From assembly GCA_023299945.1 (NCBI GenBank), contig JALZVZ010000191.1, positions 1 to 15,854 of the forward strand: a DNA stretch of 15,854 bases. The letters run 5' to 3'. Below the pieces are notes generated by a model. The model did not search any database and had not been told where the DNA came from. It worked only from the letters and a program-made list of their open reading frames with translations. This document shows, piece after piece, positions 6,529 through 13,925 of the stretch (its first letter is position 1; each line of letters starts with the position of its first letter). The stretch is from Altererythrobacter sp. (GTDB lineage: Bacteria > Pseudomonadota > Alphaproteobacteria > Sphingomonadales > Sphingomonadaceae). The position numbers and the translations under genes are program-made.

Positions 6529-6720
6529 ATGGCCAAACAAGGCAAAGATACAGTCCCTTCCAAGAAGAAGGGGGAAAGTCGCCCTTCACCGAAGGAGGCC
6601 CGCGATCCAGACTGGGCCAATGGCCTGCGCCAGCTTTATGATTCCGTAGTCGATGAGCCTCTGCCTGATAGCTTCAAAGATCTTCTCGACAAGCTCGATG
6701 ACGAGAGCAAAAGCACCTAG
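6529..6720 (+). CDS. nepR: Anti-sigma factor NepR
   Basis: A 63-residue protein that binds and inhibits EcfG until PhyR displaces it. The core signature is complete at about residues 31-58: LRQLYDSVVDEPLPDSFKDL followed by LDKLDD, the two helices that wrap around the sigma factor or the sigma-like domain of PhyR. The lysine-rich N-terminus (1-25) is the usual disordered tail. The size is typical for the family. The gene lies behind an EcfG promoter and is followed after six bases by ecfG, so anti-sigma and sigma are made together. The start at 6529 is the first ATG after the promoter; no strong ribosome binding site at normal distance is seen. Confidence 0.95.
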   Translation: MAKQGKDTVPSKKKGESRPSPKEARDPDWANGLRQLYDSVVDEPLPDSFKDLLDKLDDESKST

Positions 6721-6726
6721 CTTGCC

Positions 6727-7329
6727 ATGCCTCAAATCGAACGCACGGCAGCAACACAAGCCGATTTCAAGCGCGAATTGACCGAGGTCATTCCGCATTT
6801 GCGGGCATTTGCACGTGGTCTTTGCGGGCGACCAGATTTAGCCGACGATCTCGTTCAAGAAGCGATGCTGAAGGCATGGGCTGCGCGCGACAGGTTTGAG
6901 CCGGGAACCTCAATGCGTGCTTGGATATTTGTGATCCTTCGCAATGCCTATCTTACCGATATGCGGCGCAATAAATTTCACGGCGATTATGATGAGATCG
7001 TTGCAGAACGCATTCTTACCGCTCCCGCTGGCCAAGAGGAACCGCTTCACCTTTCCGACATGCATCGCGCTCTGCAAACCCTTCCGCCGGAGCGGCGCGA
7101 GGCATTGCTGCTCGTGGGGGCTGGCGGCTTTTCCTATCAAGAGGCAGCGCAAATTTGCGGATGCGCTGTTGGCACGATCAAAAGCCGCGTTGGCCGCGCC
7201 AGAGCCACTATTACGGAAATGCTCGAAGAAGATTCTATTCCAGCTCGCTCTAGCAGCGACAGCGTCGCTCATACTGCAATCCTCGAGGAGCTCGATATTA
7301 TCTCTAACAGGCAGTCAAACCACAATTAG
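6727..7329 (+). CDS. ecfG: General stress response sigma factor EcfG
   Basis: Extracytoplasmic-function sigma factor of the EcfG type, 200 residues, that directs RNA polymerase to GGAAC-N16-CGTT promoters. The sigma-2 region lies at about 20-85, with RPDLADDLVQEAMLKAW at 35-51 and TSMRAWIFVILRNAYLTDMR at 61-80. A linker and the sigma-4 region follow at about 112-162, with LPPERREALLLVGAGGFSYQ and a helix-turn-helix ending GTIKSRVGRAR. Both regions are intact. The start is six bases after the nepR stop and the operon ends at a strong terminator. With PhyR truncated upstream, how EcfG is released from NepR in this strain is the open question of the locus. Confidence 0.95.
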   Translation: MPQIERTAATQADFKRELTEVIPHLRAFARGLCGRPDLADDLVQEAMLKAWAARDRFEPGTSMRAWIFVILRNAYLTDMRRNKFHGDYDEIVAERILTAPAGQEEPLHLSDMHRALQTLPPERREALLLVGAGGFSYQEAAQICGCAVGTIKSRVGRARATITEMLEEDSIPARSSSDSVAHTAILEELDIISNRQSNHN

Positions 7330-7360
7330 GCTTTGGTTCTCCCAGCACTTTAAAAGACAC

Positions 7361-7399
7361 AAAAAACCCGCCAGTATATCGCATCTGGCGGGTCTTTTT
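7361..7399 (+). terminator. Intrinsic terminator after ecfG
   Basis: ACCCGCCAG (7366-7374) pairs with CTGGCGGGT (7385-7393) around a ten-base loop and is followed by CTTTTT. A run of A precedes it, so it may also stop minus-strand transcripts coming from sodB. Confidence 0.9.
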
Positions 7400-7471
7400 A
7401 TGCGTGGTCTCTGATTTGGAGGCGAGGTCTAGGCATTTAACCTCATCATCTCGCCCCATCTCAAAACAGCT

Positions 7472-8080
7472 TTAGGCGTATACCCAAGCCGTGCCGCGTG
7501 CGAGATTTTCCGACGCAAATGCAAAGTTGAGCTTGTGATCGATGACCGCCGCCAAATAGGCAGGGCGCGCATTTTGATGATCGAGGTAATAGGCATGTTC
7601 CCATACATCGACGGTCAGCAGTGGGTTAAAGCCGCTGTCTGCCAACGTGTCACCATCATGCGTTTCTTCGATTGAGAGCTTACCGTCTTTTTCTGCAAGC
7701 CAAACCCAGCCGCTGGCGAAATGACCAAGGCCGCGCGCTTTCAATTGCTCTTTAAATTCAGCCATCGAACCAAAAGCTTCATCGATTTTTGCAGCCAAAT
7801 CAGACGAAGGCGCGGTTTCTGAAGCAGCCATAGAATGCCAGTAAAAGCCGTGGTTCCAGCTTTGCGCAGCATTGTTGAAAAGGCCTTGGTTCGACCCACG
7901 AGCCGCCGCTACGATCGCTTCCATCGATGCATCAGCGTGGTCGGTGCCATCAATCGCTGCGTTCATTTTGTCGATATAGGCTTGGTGGTGCTTGCCGTAA
8001 TGGAAAGACAAAGTGTTGGCCGAAACGGCTGGTTCCAGCGCATCATCGGCATAAGGGAGGGACATCAATGCAAAAGCCAT
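7472..8080 (-). CDS. sodB: Iron superoxide dismutase
   Basis: Cytoplasmic superoxide dismutase of 202 residues, converting superoxide to oxygen and hydrogen peroxide. The metal ligands are all in place: H27 (SFHYGKHHQAYI), H77 (AAQSWNHGFYW), D158 and H162 (DVWEHAYYLD). Q73, four residues before H77, is the feature that usually separates iron from manganese enzymes, and here it points to iron. The start at 8080 (MAFALMSLPYADD) is preferred over a start at 8167, because upstream residues are not family-like and GGAG lies five bases before this ATG. It is transcribed away from the symporter, with a 123-base gap that could hold its own promoter. It faces the ecfG operon across a terminator. Confidence 0.95.
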   Translation of the reverse strand: MAFALMSLPYADDALEPAVSANTLSFHYGKHHQAYIDKMNAAIDGTDHADASMEAIVAAARGSNQGLFNNAAQSWNHGFYWHSMAASETAPSSDLAAKIDEAFGSMAEFKEQLKARGLGHFASGWVWLAEKDGKLSIEETHDGDTLADSGFNPLLTVDVWEHAYYLDHQNARPAYLAAVIDHKLNFAFASENLARGTAWVYA

Positions 8081-8203
8081 GGGAACTCCAATAGTTGGTC
8101 GGTGTAAGAAATTGTCAATTCGCCTCTTCCTACTGAACGACAAGCGCTCAGCGAGCAAGGGTTTCAAATGCTAGGTGGGCGCGGGCGTGGCGATTTCAAG
8201 CCA
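8081..8203 (-). promoter_or_regulatory. sodB upstream region
   Basis: The gap between the symporter stop and the sodB start contains an exact TTGACA on the minus strand (8118 to 8113). The best -10 at 17 bases is only ACTATT, and it would put the transcript start on top of the ribosome binding site. A sodB promoter is expected here but I cannot place it. Confidence 0.2.
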
Positions 8204-9460
8204 TCATTTGGGCGCATGGTCTGGGGCACGCCGATCCACCGCCGATGTCACTGCGACATTCATCGTTACATTGGCTAGGGTGCGCATAATATCAGGCATC
8301 ATCTCCACCGCCACCAGCAGCGCCAGTGGCTCTATCGGCACTCCCATCGCCAGCGCAATCGGGCCGATCGACACAACAAAGCTGATCGAGCCCGGCAGGC
8401 TAACTGAACCGATGGAGATAATCACAGCCACCGCAATTCCGAGCAGCATTAGCGGCCAAGTCACGGCGATACCCGCCAAATCCGCGACATATAGCGCCAC
8501 CGCCATATTCATCGCTACGCTGGTTGCGCGGAAAATTGCGACCGCCAAGGGCAGGACAAATTCCGATGTCTCATCACGCAATTTCAGCCGGTTCGCACTG
8601 TCGAGCATAGCCGGCAGGCTGGCGAGCGAGCTCTGCGTGGATACAGCCACCGTTTGTGCAGGCAAAATCGCCTTGGCAAACCGCAGCGGGCTAACCCCGC
8701 CAAGGCCCCATGCAATCCCGTATGCTAGCAACAAAATAAATGCGCCCATTGCCGATACCACCGCAATATAATGCAGCAGGACCAAAAATGCCCCGCCGCC
8801 GCTCTTCAGGCCGACACCAAATGCCAGCGCGAAAACGCCCACCGGCGCCACTTTCAAAACCCAGCCGATAATCATCAGCATTACATTGGCGAGCGCATGG
8901 AAAAAGCCGAGCATTCGCGCCGATTGCTCCGATGGCAAGCGCGATACAGCCACCGCAAATAAAGCGAAGAAAATGGTCAGTGGCAGCATGGCGGTCTCTG
9001 CCGCTGCCGCGACAATATTGGGTGCAATGAGCGAGGCCAGAAAAGCGAAAATGTCGGGCACTTCACCGGCGTCCTGCGGCCCGTCTGCAATGAAGAATGC
9101 CGCGTCTTTGGAGATATGAAATGTCTCCAGCACAATCGGCATCATCACAGCTGTGAACAAGCCGCCCAGCACCAATACCCCGAACACCAGAGCAAGAAAC
9201 TTGCGCGCCGCCGCTCCTGCCCGTGCCGCCTCTGCCATTTGCGCAATGCCCAGCACCAGCAAGGCTGCGACCAGCGGAATAATCGTCATCTGCAATGCGC
9301 GCAGCCACAAGCTGCCTATCAGCGCAATGCTCTGTACCAAACGCTCGTTTAGATCCCCACCCGACAGCAAAGCTCCGATCAGCAATCCGCCAATCAACCC
9401 AGCCAAAGTCAGGCCCACTGGCAAGCGGATCGCCACCAATTCAAACCGCTCAGATGTCAT
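8204..9460 (-). CDS. Dicarboxylate/amino acid:cation symporter (DAACS family)
   Basis: Inner-membrane secondary transporter of 418 residues in the family of glutamate, aspartate and C4-dicarboxylate carriers. The first half has several hydrophobic helices beginning [20 protein letters not shown]. The serine-rich re-entrant loop is recognisable as [17 protein letters not shown], and the following helix as [18 protein letters not shown]. In well-studied members this helix carries NMDGT, which helps bind sodium; here the position reads FRATS, so ion coupling or substrate may differ. The substrate cannot be named. The ATG at 9460 is chosen; a TTG at 9469 would add three residues, and neither has a clear ribosome binding site. 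It is divergent from glmM. Confidence 0.85.
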   Translation of the reverse strand: MTSERFELVAIRLPVGLTLAGLIGGLLIGALLSGGDLNERLVQSIALIGSLWLRALQMTIIPLVAALLVLGIAQMAEAARAGAAARKFLALVFGVLVLGGLFTAVMMPIVLETFHISKDAAFFIADGPQDAGEVPDIFAFLASLIAPNIVAAAAETAMLPLTIFFALFAVAVSRLPSEQSARMLGFFHALANVMLMIIGWVLKVAPVGVFALAFGVGLKSGGGAFLVLLHYIAVVSAMGAFILLLAYGIAWGLGGVSPLRFAKAILPAQTVAVSTQSSLASLPAMLDSANRLKLRDETSEFVLPLAVAIFRATSVAMNMAVALYVADLAGIAVTWPLMLLGIAVAVIISIGSVSLPGSISFVVSIGPIALAMGVPIEPLALLVAVEMMPDIMRTLANVTMNVAVTSAVDRRAPDHAPK

Positions 9461-9597
9461 TTGTGTCAAAACTGTTTACCCCATTTGCGCGACTTGCGCC
9501 TTCCCAAGCTGCGATAACCTCGCCAAGGCCTGATGACAAATGGCGCCAAACGTCTAAAGCAATACACCAAGTGAAGACACGGCAGGGAAGAGCCACA

Positions 9598-10947
9598 ATG
9601 GCCACAAGCAAAGCACGCAAATTCTTCGGCACTGATGGGATCAGGGGCCGCACCAATTCTGATGTGATGACATCGGAAATGGCGATGAAAGTCGGCCAGG
9701 CGGCTGGCGGGCACTTTATGCGCGGCGCACACCGCCACCGTGTCGTAATCGGCAAAGACACGCGCTTGTCAGGCTATATGATCGAAAGCGCACTTGTCGC
9801 AGGCTTCACCAGTGTCGGCATGGATGTGATCATGACCGGCCCGCTGCCCACCCCGGCAATTGCCTTGATCACCCGCGAGATGCGTGCGGATTTGGGCGTG
9901 ATGATTTCGGCCAGCCACAATCCTTATGAAGACAATGGGATCAAATTGTTTGGCCCCGATGGCTTTAAATTGTCCGACGAGGACGAGCTGGAAATTGAAA
10001 AACTGCTCGAATTGCAGCCTGCACTAGTGGATGCCTCACAAATTGGGCGCGCACGCCGGATCGAAGATGCAAGCGGACGCTATATCCATGCTGTCAAACA
10101 ATCGGTGTCGGACGATATACGGTTCGATGATCTGAAAGTCGTGGTCGATTGCGCCAATGGCGCGGCTTATCAGGTCGCTCCCTCAGCAATCTGGGAACTC
10201 GGCGCAGAAGTTATTACTCTGGGCGTCACGCCCAATGGCACCAATATCAATGATGGCGTTGGCTCGACGGCCATTGAGGCGCTGCAAGCCAAAGTCGTGG
10301 AAGAAGGCGCAGACATTGGTATCGCTTTGGACGGAGATGCGGACAGGCTGATCGTGGTCGATGAAAAAGGCCGCGCGGTCGATGGCGACCAGTTGATGGC
10401 CCTGATCGCGGGCCGCATGCATGAAAAGGGCCAGCTAACAGGCGGCGGCGTTGTCGCCACCGTCATGTCCAATTTGGGGCTTGAGCGCTATTTGCAAAGC
10501 CTTGGCCTGACGCTGGAACGGACAAAAGTCGGCGACCGCTATGTGCTGGAAAAGATGAAAAGCGGCGGCTTCAATATTGGCGGTGAGCAATCGGGACATA
10601 TGATCCTGCTCGACCATGCGACAACCGGCGATGGCACGGTAGCGGCCTTGCGCGTGCTCGCCAGTCTGGTGCGATCCGGCAAACCTGCATCGCAGCTATT
10701 GCATGTGTTCGATCCAGTGCCGCAATTGCTCAAAAATGTGCGCTATGAAGGGGCCAACCCTTTGGACAATGATGCGGTGAAATCCGTGATCGCTTCAGCT
10801 GAGGCAGAGCTAGAGGGCAAAGGCCGACTGGTCATCCGTAAATCGGGCACAGAGCCGCTCATCCGCGTTATGGCAGAGGGCGATGATAGTGCCCAAGTAG
10901 AGGCGGTGGTTGACCGCATTTGTGGCGCTGTAAAGGCCGCTCTTTAA
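9598..10947 (+). CDS. glmM: Phosphoglucosamine mutase GlmM
   Basis: Converts glucosamine-6-phosphate to glucosamine-1-phosphate on the way to UDP-N-acetylglucosamine, needed for peptidoglycan and lipid A. It has 449 residues, a standard length. The N-terminus reads [14 protein letters not shown]. The phospho-serine loop is [13 protein letters not shown], with S106 as the catalytic serine. The metal-binding DGDADR is at 245-250, and the C-terminal phosphate loop [12 protein letters not shown] starts at 414. The start at 9598 is set by a good ribosome binding site (AGGGAAGAG) and by family length; the frame is open further upstream without family similarity. The stop overlaps the next ATG (TAATG), starting a run of four coupled genes. 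Confidence 0.96.
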   Translation: MATSKARKFFGTDGIRGRTNSDVMTSEMAMKVGQAAGGHFMRGAHRHRVVIGKDTRLSGYMIESALVAGFTSVGMDVIMTGPLPTPAIALITREMRADLGVMISASHNPYEDNGIKLFGPDGFKLSDEDELEIEKLLELQPALVDASQIGRARRIEDASGRYIHAVKQSVSDDIRFDDLKVVVDCANGAAYQVAPSAIWELGAEVITLGVTPNGTNINDGVGSTAIEALQAKVVEEGADIGIALDGDADRLIVVDEKGRAVDGDQLMALIAGRMHEKGQLTGGGVVATVMSNLGLERYLQSLGLTLERTKVGDRYVLEKMKSGGFNIGGEQSGHMILLDHATTGDGTVAALRVLASLVRSGKPASQLLHVFDPVPQLLKNVRYEGANPLDNDAVKSVIASAEAELEGKGRLVIRKSGTEPLIRVMAEGDDSAQVEAVVDRICGAVKAAL

Positions 10948-11171
10948 TGCTAGAAATGCGACCTGACTGCGAGGGCTGCGGCGCGGATTTGGCAGCCGAG
11001 GCGCCCGGCGCTTTCATTTGTAGTTTTGAGTGCACTTTTTGCGTTGGATGCGCTGAAAAAACCGACGATGCCTGCCCCAATTGCGGCGGCGAATTGATGG
11101 ATCGGCCCACACGCAGCAAGCTTTCCCAAGAGAAATATCCAGCCTCCACCAAACGGATGTTCAAAACCTGA
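10947..11171 (+). CDS. DUF1272 zinc-ribbon-like small protein
   Basis: A 74-residue protein with eight cysteines arranged as four pairs: C8/C11, C25/C29, C32/C35 and C43/C46 (CEGC, CSFEC, CVGC, CPNC). This is the pattern of the DUF1272 family and implies two tetra-cysteine metal sites, probably zinc. Function is unknown for the family. Its ATG overlaps the glmM stop by one base, and its stop overlaps the thiD start (TGATG), so it is likely translated by re-initiation within one transcript. The tail after residue 50 is basic and without obvious structure. The family call is firm; no role can be inferred beyond a possible nucleic-acid or protein contact. Confidence 0.85.
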   Translation: MLEMRPDCEGCGADLAAEAPGAFICSFECTFCVGCAEKTDDACPNCGGELMDRPTRSKLSQEKYPASTKRMFKT

Positions 11172-11992
11172 TGGATACACTTATTCCACCCCGCATTCTT
11201 ACCATTGCAGGCTCGGATTCCAGCGGCGGCGCAGGCATTCAAGCTGACATCAAAACGATCACTATGCTGGGCGGCTATGCGATGAGCGCGCTCACCGCTG
11301 CGACCGCGCAAAACAGTGTCGGTGTGCAAGCTATCGCGCCGATGTCGCCGGATTTCGTAGCTGAGCAAATCCGCTCCTGCGTCAGCGATATTGGCGTTGA
11401 TGCGGTAAAAATTGGCATGCTGCATGATGAAGGCATTATCGCCGCTGTTGCCACTGAAATTGACAAGCTGGCGGACACCATCCCCGTCATTCTCGACCCC
11501 GTCATGATCGCGACATCGGGCGCTGCGCTGATCTCTGAAGGCGCGATCGCGGCAATGCGCGAAGCTTTATTCCCCCGCGCCACCATGCTCACCCCCAATT
11601 TACCGGAACTGATTAAATTAACCGGCGCAAACCCGCAAACGACCAAGGATATGGACGATGCGGCGATGACACTGGCCCAGCAATATGATTGCTATGTCCT
11701 TGCCAAAGGCGGGCATACCGCCGCAAAAGGCGAAGAGGCACGGATCGTCGATGTACTGGTGCGCGGCGGGACGCAGGCGATTGCCTTCAACAATGCGCGG
11801 ATCGACACGCCCCATACGCATGGCACAGGCTGCACTTTATCCAGCGCGATCGCGTGCTTAATGGGCCACGGACAAAGCGCAGAGCACGCCGTCAGATTGG
11901 CGCGCCGCTTCGTCTATCAAGCCATTCTGCATGCTCCTGGCTTTGGCCAAGGTGGCGGACCTCTGGGCCATCAAGCAGTCCGCAAATTGTGA
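11171..11992 (+). CDS. thiD: Hydroxymethylpyrimidine/phosphomethylpyrimidine kinase ThiD
   Basis: Thiamine biosynthesis kinase that phosphorylates HMP and then HMP-phosphate. It has 273 residues with a ribokinase-type fold. The N-terminal substrate loop GSDSSGGAGIQADIKT lies at 14-29, the VILDPVM strand is in the middle, and the C-terminal anion hole GTGCTLSSAIA carries the catalytic region. The start at 11171 is fixed by the TGATG overlap with the preceding gene and by the family N-terminus; upstream in-frame codons are not family-like. Its own stop overlaps the next ATG in the same TGATG fashion. Context with glmM and a desaturase says nothing about thiamine; the grouping looks like shared transcription of housekeeping genes. 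Confidence 0.95.
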   Translation: MDTLIPPRILTIAGSDSSGGAGIQADIKTITMLGGYAMSALTAATAQNSVGVQAIAPMSPDFVAEQIRSCVSDIGVDAVKIGMLHDEGIIAAVATEIDKLADTIPVILDPVMIATSGAALISEGAIAAMREALFPRATMLTPNLPELIKLTGANPQTTKDMDDAAMTLAQQYDCYVLAKGGHTAAKGEEARIVDVLVRGGTQAIAFNNARIDTPHTHGTGCTLSSAIACLMGHGQSAEHAVRLARRFVYQAILHAPGFGQGGGPLGHQAVRKL

Positions 11993-12885
11993 TGGAACCA
12001 GTGCTCCGCGTTAATGGCGCTGGCGCTGACCCTTTGACCGGCACGGTGCGGCTGGATTGGAAAAAATCAATCTGGAATACAGGCATGCTCGTTGGCACAG
12101 TTGCGGCGCTTTTCACTGCGACATTGCAGGCTGTTTTGCTTTTCCTTGTTCTGACCTACGTTACCCTTCTTGTTGGGCATAGCGTTGGCATGCACCGCAT
12201 GATGATCCACCGCAGTTTCAAGGCAAAGTCATGGCTCGCCAAGGCGTTGGTATATGTGGGAACAATTGTCGGAGTGGCAGGTCCGCTAGGGATCATTCGC
12301 ATTCATGACACTCGCGATTGGGCGCAAAGAGAAGCGGCATGTCATGATTTCTTCGCTCACCGCCGATCATTTTTCCAAGACCTCTGCTGGAACTTATTTT
12401 ACCGCTTTGAATTCCTCCATCCACCGAAAGTCACCATCGAGGCAGCGATAGTCAGCGATCCCTTCTACCGCTTTTTAGAGGGAACCTGGCGCCTTCAACA
12501 GATCCCACTTGGGTTGCTACTTTACGTTTGGGGCGGCTGGTCTTTCGTCCTTTGGGGCATATGCGCGAGGGTTTTCGTTAGCACTGTTGGCCATTGGAGC
12601 GTCACCTATTTCTGCCACAATCCTGGCCCTGGCCGGTGGCATGTGAAAGGCGCAGGTATTCAGGCATCTAACCTCAGAGGCCTTGGCTTAATCACCTATG
12701 GTGAGTGTTGGCACAATAACCATCATGCCTTTCCCGAAAGCGCCAAGATTGGTCTTGAAAAAGGGCAGCCTGATCCCGGTTGGTGGATCATAAACGCATT
12801 GCACAACGCTGGCTTAGTTTACGAAGTTCGATTGCCTAGAGAGAGCGGCAAACAAAGCGATCTTATCGATCACAAAGCACTTTAG
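11992..12885 (+). CDS. Fatty acid desaturase, acyl-CoA delta-9-like (type 2)
   Basis: Integral-membrane di-iron desaturase of 297 residues. Histidines fall into groups: H63, H68 and H73 (GHSVGMHRMMIH); H105, H118 and H123 (IHDTRDWAQREAACHDFFAH); H201; and the typical last box WHNNHHAFPE (H241, H244, H245). The last box is that of delta-9 acyl-CoA or acyl-lipid desaturases. The middle box is unusual: the standard HRxHHxxxD form is replaced by a widely spaced set, which may mark a sphingomonad subfamily. Hydrophobic segments lie at about 33-62, 83-103 and 172-200. The start at 11992 is set by TGATG overlap with thiD. The stop overlaps that of the converging LOG gene. Not closely similar to the other desaturase in this window. 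Confidence 0.85.
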   Translation: MEPVLRVNGAGADPLTGTVRLDWKKSIWNTGMLVGTVAALFTATLQAVLLFLVLTYVTLLVGHSVGMHRMMIHRSFKAKSWLAKALVYVGTIVGVAGPLGIIRIHDTRDWAQREAACHDFFAHRRSFFQDLCWNLFYRFEFLHPPKVTIEAAIVSDPFYRFLEGTWRLQQIPLGLLLYVWGGWSFVLWGICARVFVSTVGHWSVTYFCHNPGPGRWHVKGAGIQASNLRGLGLITYGECWHNNHHAFPESAKIGLEKGQPDPGWWIINALHNAGLVYEVRLPRESGKQSDLIDHKAL

Positions 12886-13754
12886 CCGTCCAGCTCGTAA
12901 AATTCTGAAATATACGCCCACGCCTCATCGGCTGTTTCGCACCAATGGATGAGGTCGAGATCCTTTTTCGAGATCGTGCCCTCTTCCGCAATCGCCTCGA
13001 AATTCACAACCCGCGTCCAGAAGTCCTTGCCGAACAGGCAAATCGGAATGGGCTTCATCTTGCCGGTTTGGATCAGTGTCAGCAGCTCAAAGAATTCATC
13101 GAATGTGCCGAAGCCACCGGGGAACACCGCCACCGCCCGTGCCCGCAGCAAAAAGTGCATTTTGCGCAAAGCGAAATAGTGGAAGTTCAGCGATAGATAG
13201 GGCGTCACATATCTATTGGGCGCTTGCTCATGCGGGAGGATAATATTCAGGCCGATGCTTTCAGCGCCGGCATCAGATGCACCGCGATTGGCCGCCTCCA
13301 TGATCGATGGGCCACCGCCTGAACACACGACAAACTGGCGCTTGCCGTCTTCTATGATCGCCTTTTCGCCAACCATCTTGGCCAGCTTTTGCGCCTCGGC
13401 ATAATATTTCGATTTGGCCGCAAGATTGGCAGCGACCTTTTGCTCGTATTCCGTGCCGTCTTTAGCCGCTTCAATTTTGGCGTCCGCCTCATCCGGCGAA
13501 GGAATGCGCGCCGAGCCATACATTACCAAGGTTGAACCAACGCGGGCTTCGTCCAGCAGCATTTCTGGTTTCAACAATTCCAGTTGGAAACGCACTGGAC
13601 GCAGCTCTTCGCGCAGCAGAAAGTCGGTATCAGCAAAGGCCAGCTTATAGGCTGGATGCTGCGTCTGCGGCGTGTGCTCTGGCCCCTTCTTAACGAAGTT
13701 AGCCTCTTGTTGGGCGGGATAGAATTTGCGGTCTGTAAGGTCTTTTTCTTTCAT
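12882..13754 (-). CDS. LOG-family protein (TIGR00730 type, Rossmann fold)
   Basis: A 290-residue protein with the LOG-family signatures CSGGGPSIMEAANRGA at 144-159 and PGGFGTFDE at 212-220. LOG enzymes release cytokinin bases from their nucleotides in plants; bacterial members have nucleotide-5'-monophosphate phosphoribohydrolase activity or unknown roles, and older lysine decarboxylase names are wrong. This is a long form, with about 70 residues before the core, including a charged N-terminus and the segment LREELRPVRFQLELLKPEML. The start is the ATG at 13754 with only a weak GGA before it. It converges on the desaturase with a four-base stop overlap and is divergent from ppx. Confidence 0.88.
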   Translation of the reverse strand: MKEKDLTDRKFYPAQQEANFVKKGPEHTPQTQHPAYKLAFADTDFLLREELRPVRFQLELLKPEMLLDEARVGSTLVMYGSARIPSPDEADAKIEAAKDGTEYEQKVAANLAAKSKYYAEAQKLAKMVGEKAIIEDGKRQFVVCSGGGPSIMEAANRGASDAGAESIGLNIILPHEQAPNRYVTPYLSLNFHYFALRKMHFLLRARAVAVFPGGFGTFDEFFELLTLIQTGKMKPIPICLFGKDFWTRVVNFEAIAEEGTISKKDLDLIHWCETADEAWAYISEFYELDG

Positions 13755-13925
13755 TCCGATCTTCTAGGGGCAGCTTCAGTGCGGGGCAAGCAGCAAGCAG
13801 CGCCTGCGCTACAAACAACCGTCAGGCTTGCTCACAATGCGTCAAGGCGCTAGCGTCACCGTCAGGTCCTCGTCCGGCCTGCATTTGGGCTAAGCGGCGA
13901 GAGGAAAAGAAAGATACTGTTTGAA
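13755..13925. promoter_or_regulatory. Divergent intergenic region between LOG gene and ppx
   Basis: This gap of 171 bases should hold both promoters. I see two copies of CCGTCAGG about 40 bases apart (near 13819 and 13859) and an 8-bp palindrome CGCTAGCG between them. No convincing -35/-10 pair is visible on either strand. The repeated octamer could be a regulator half-site; evidence is weak. Confidence 0.25.

Noticed and set aside
8090..8118. TTGACA promoter for sodB
   Set aside because: The -10 at the right distance is poor and would place the transcript start at the ribosome binding site.
9295..9597. N-terminal extension of GlmM by about 100 residues
   Set aside because: It would overlap the start of the divergent symporter, shows no family similarity, and a good ribosome binding site precedes the ATG at 9598.
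11689..11991. N-terminal extension of the second desaturase inside thiD
   Set aside because: These codons are the shifted frame of thiD; the TGATG start at 11992 gives a normal desaturase length.
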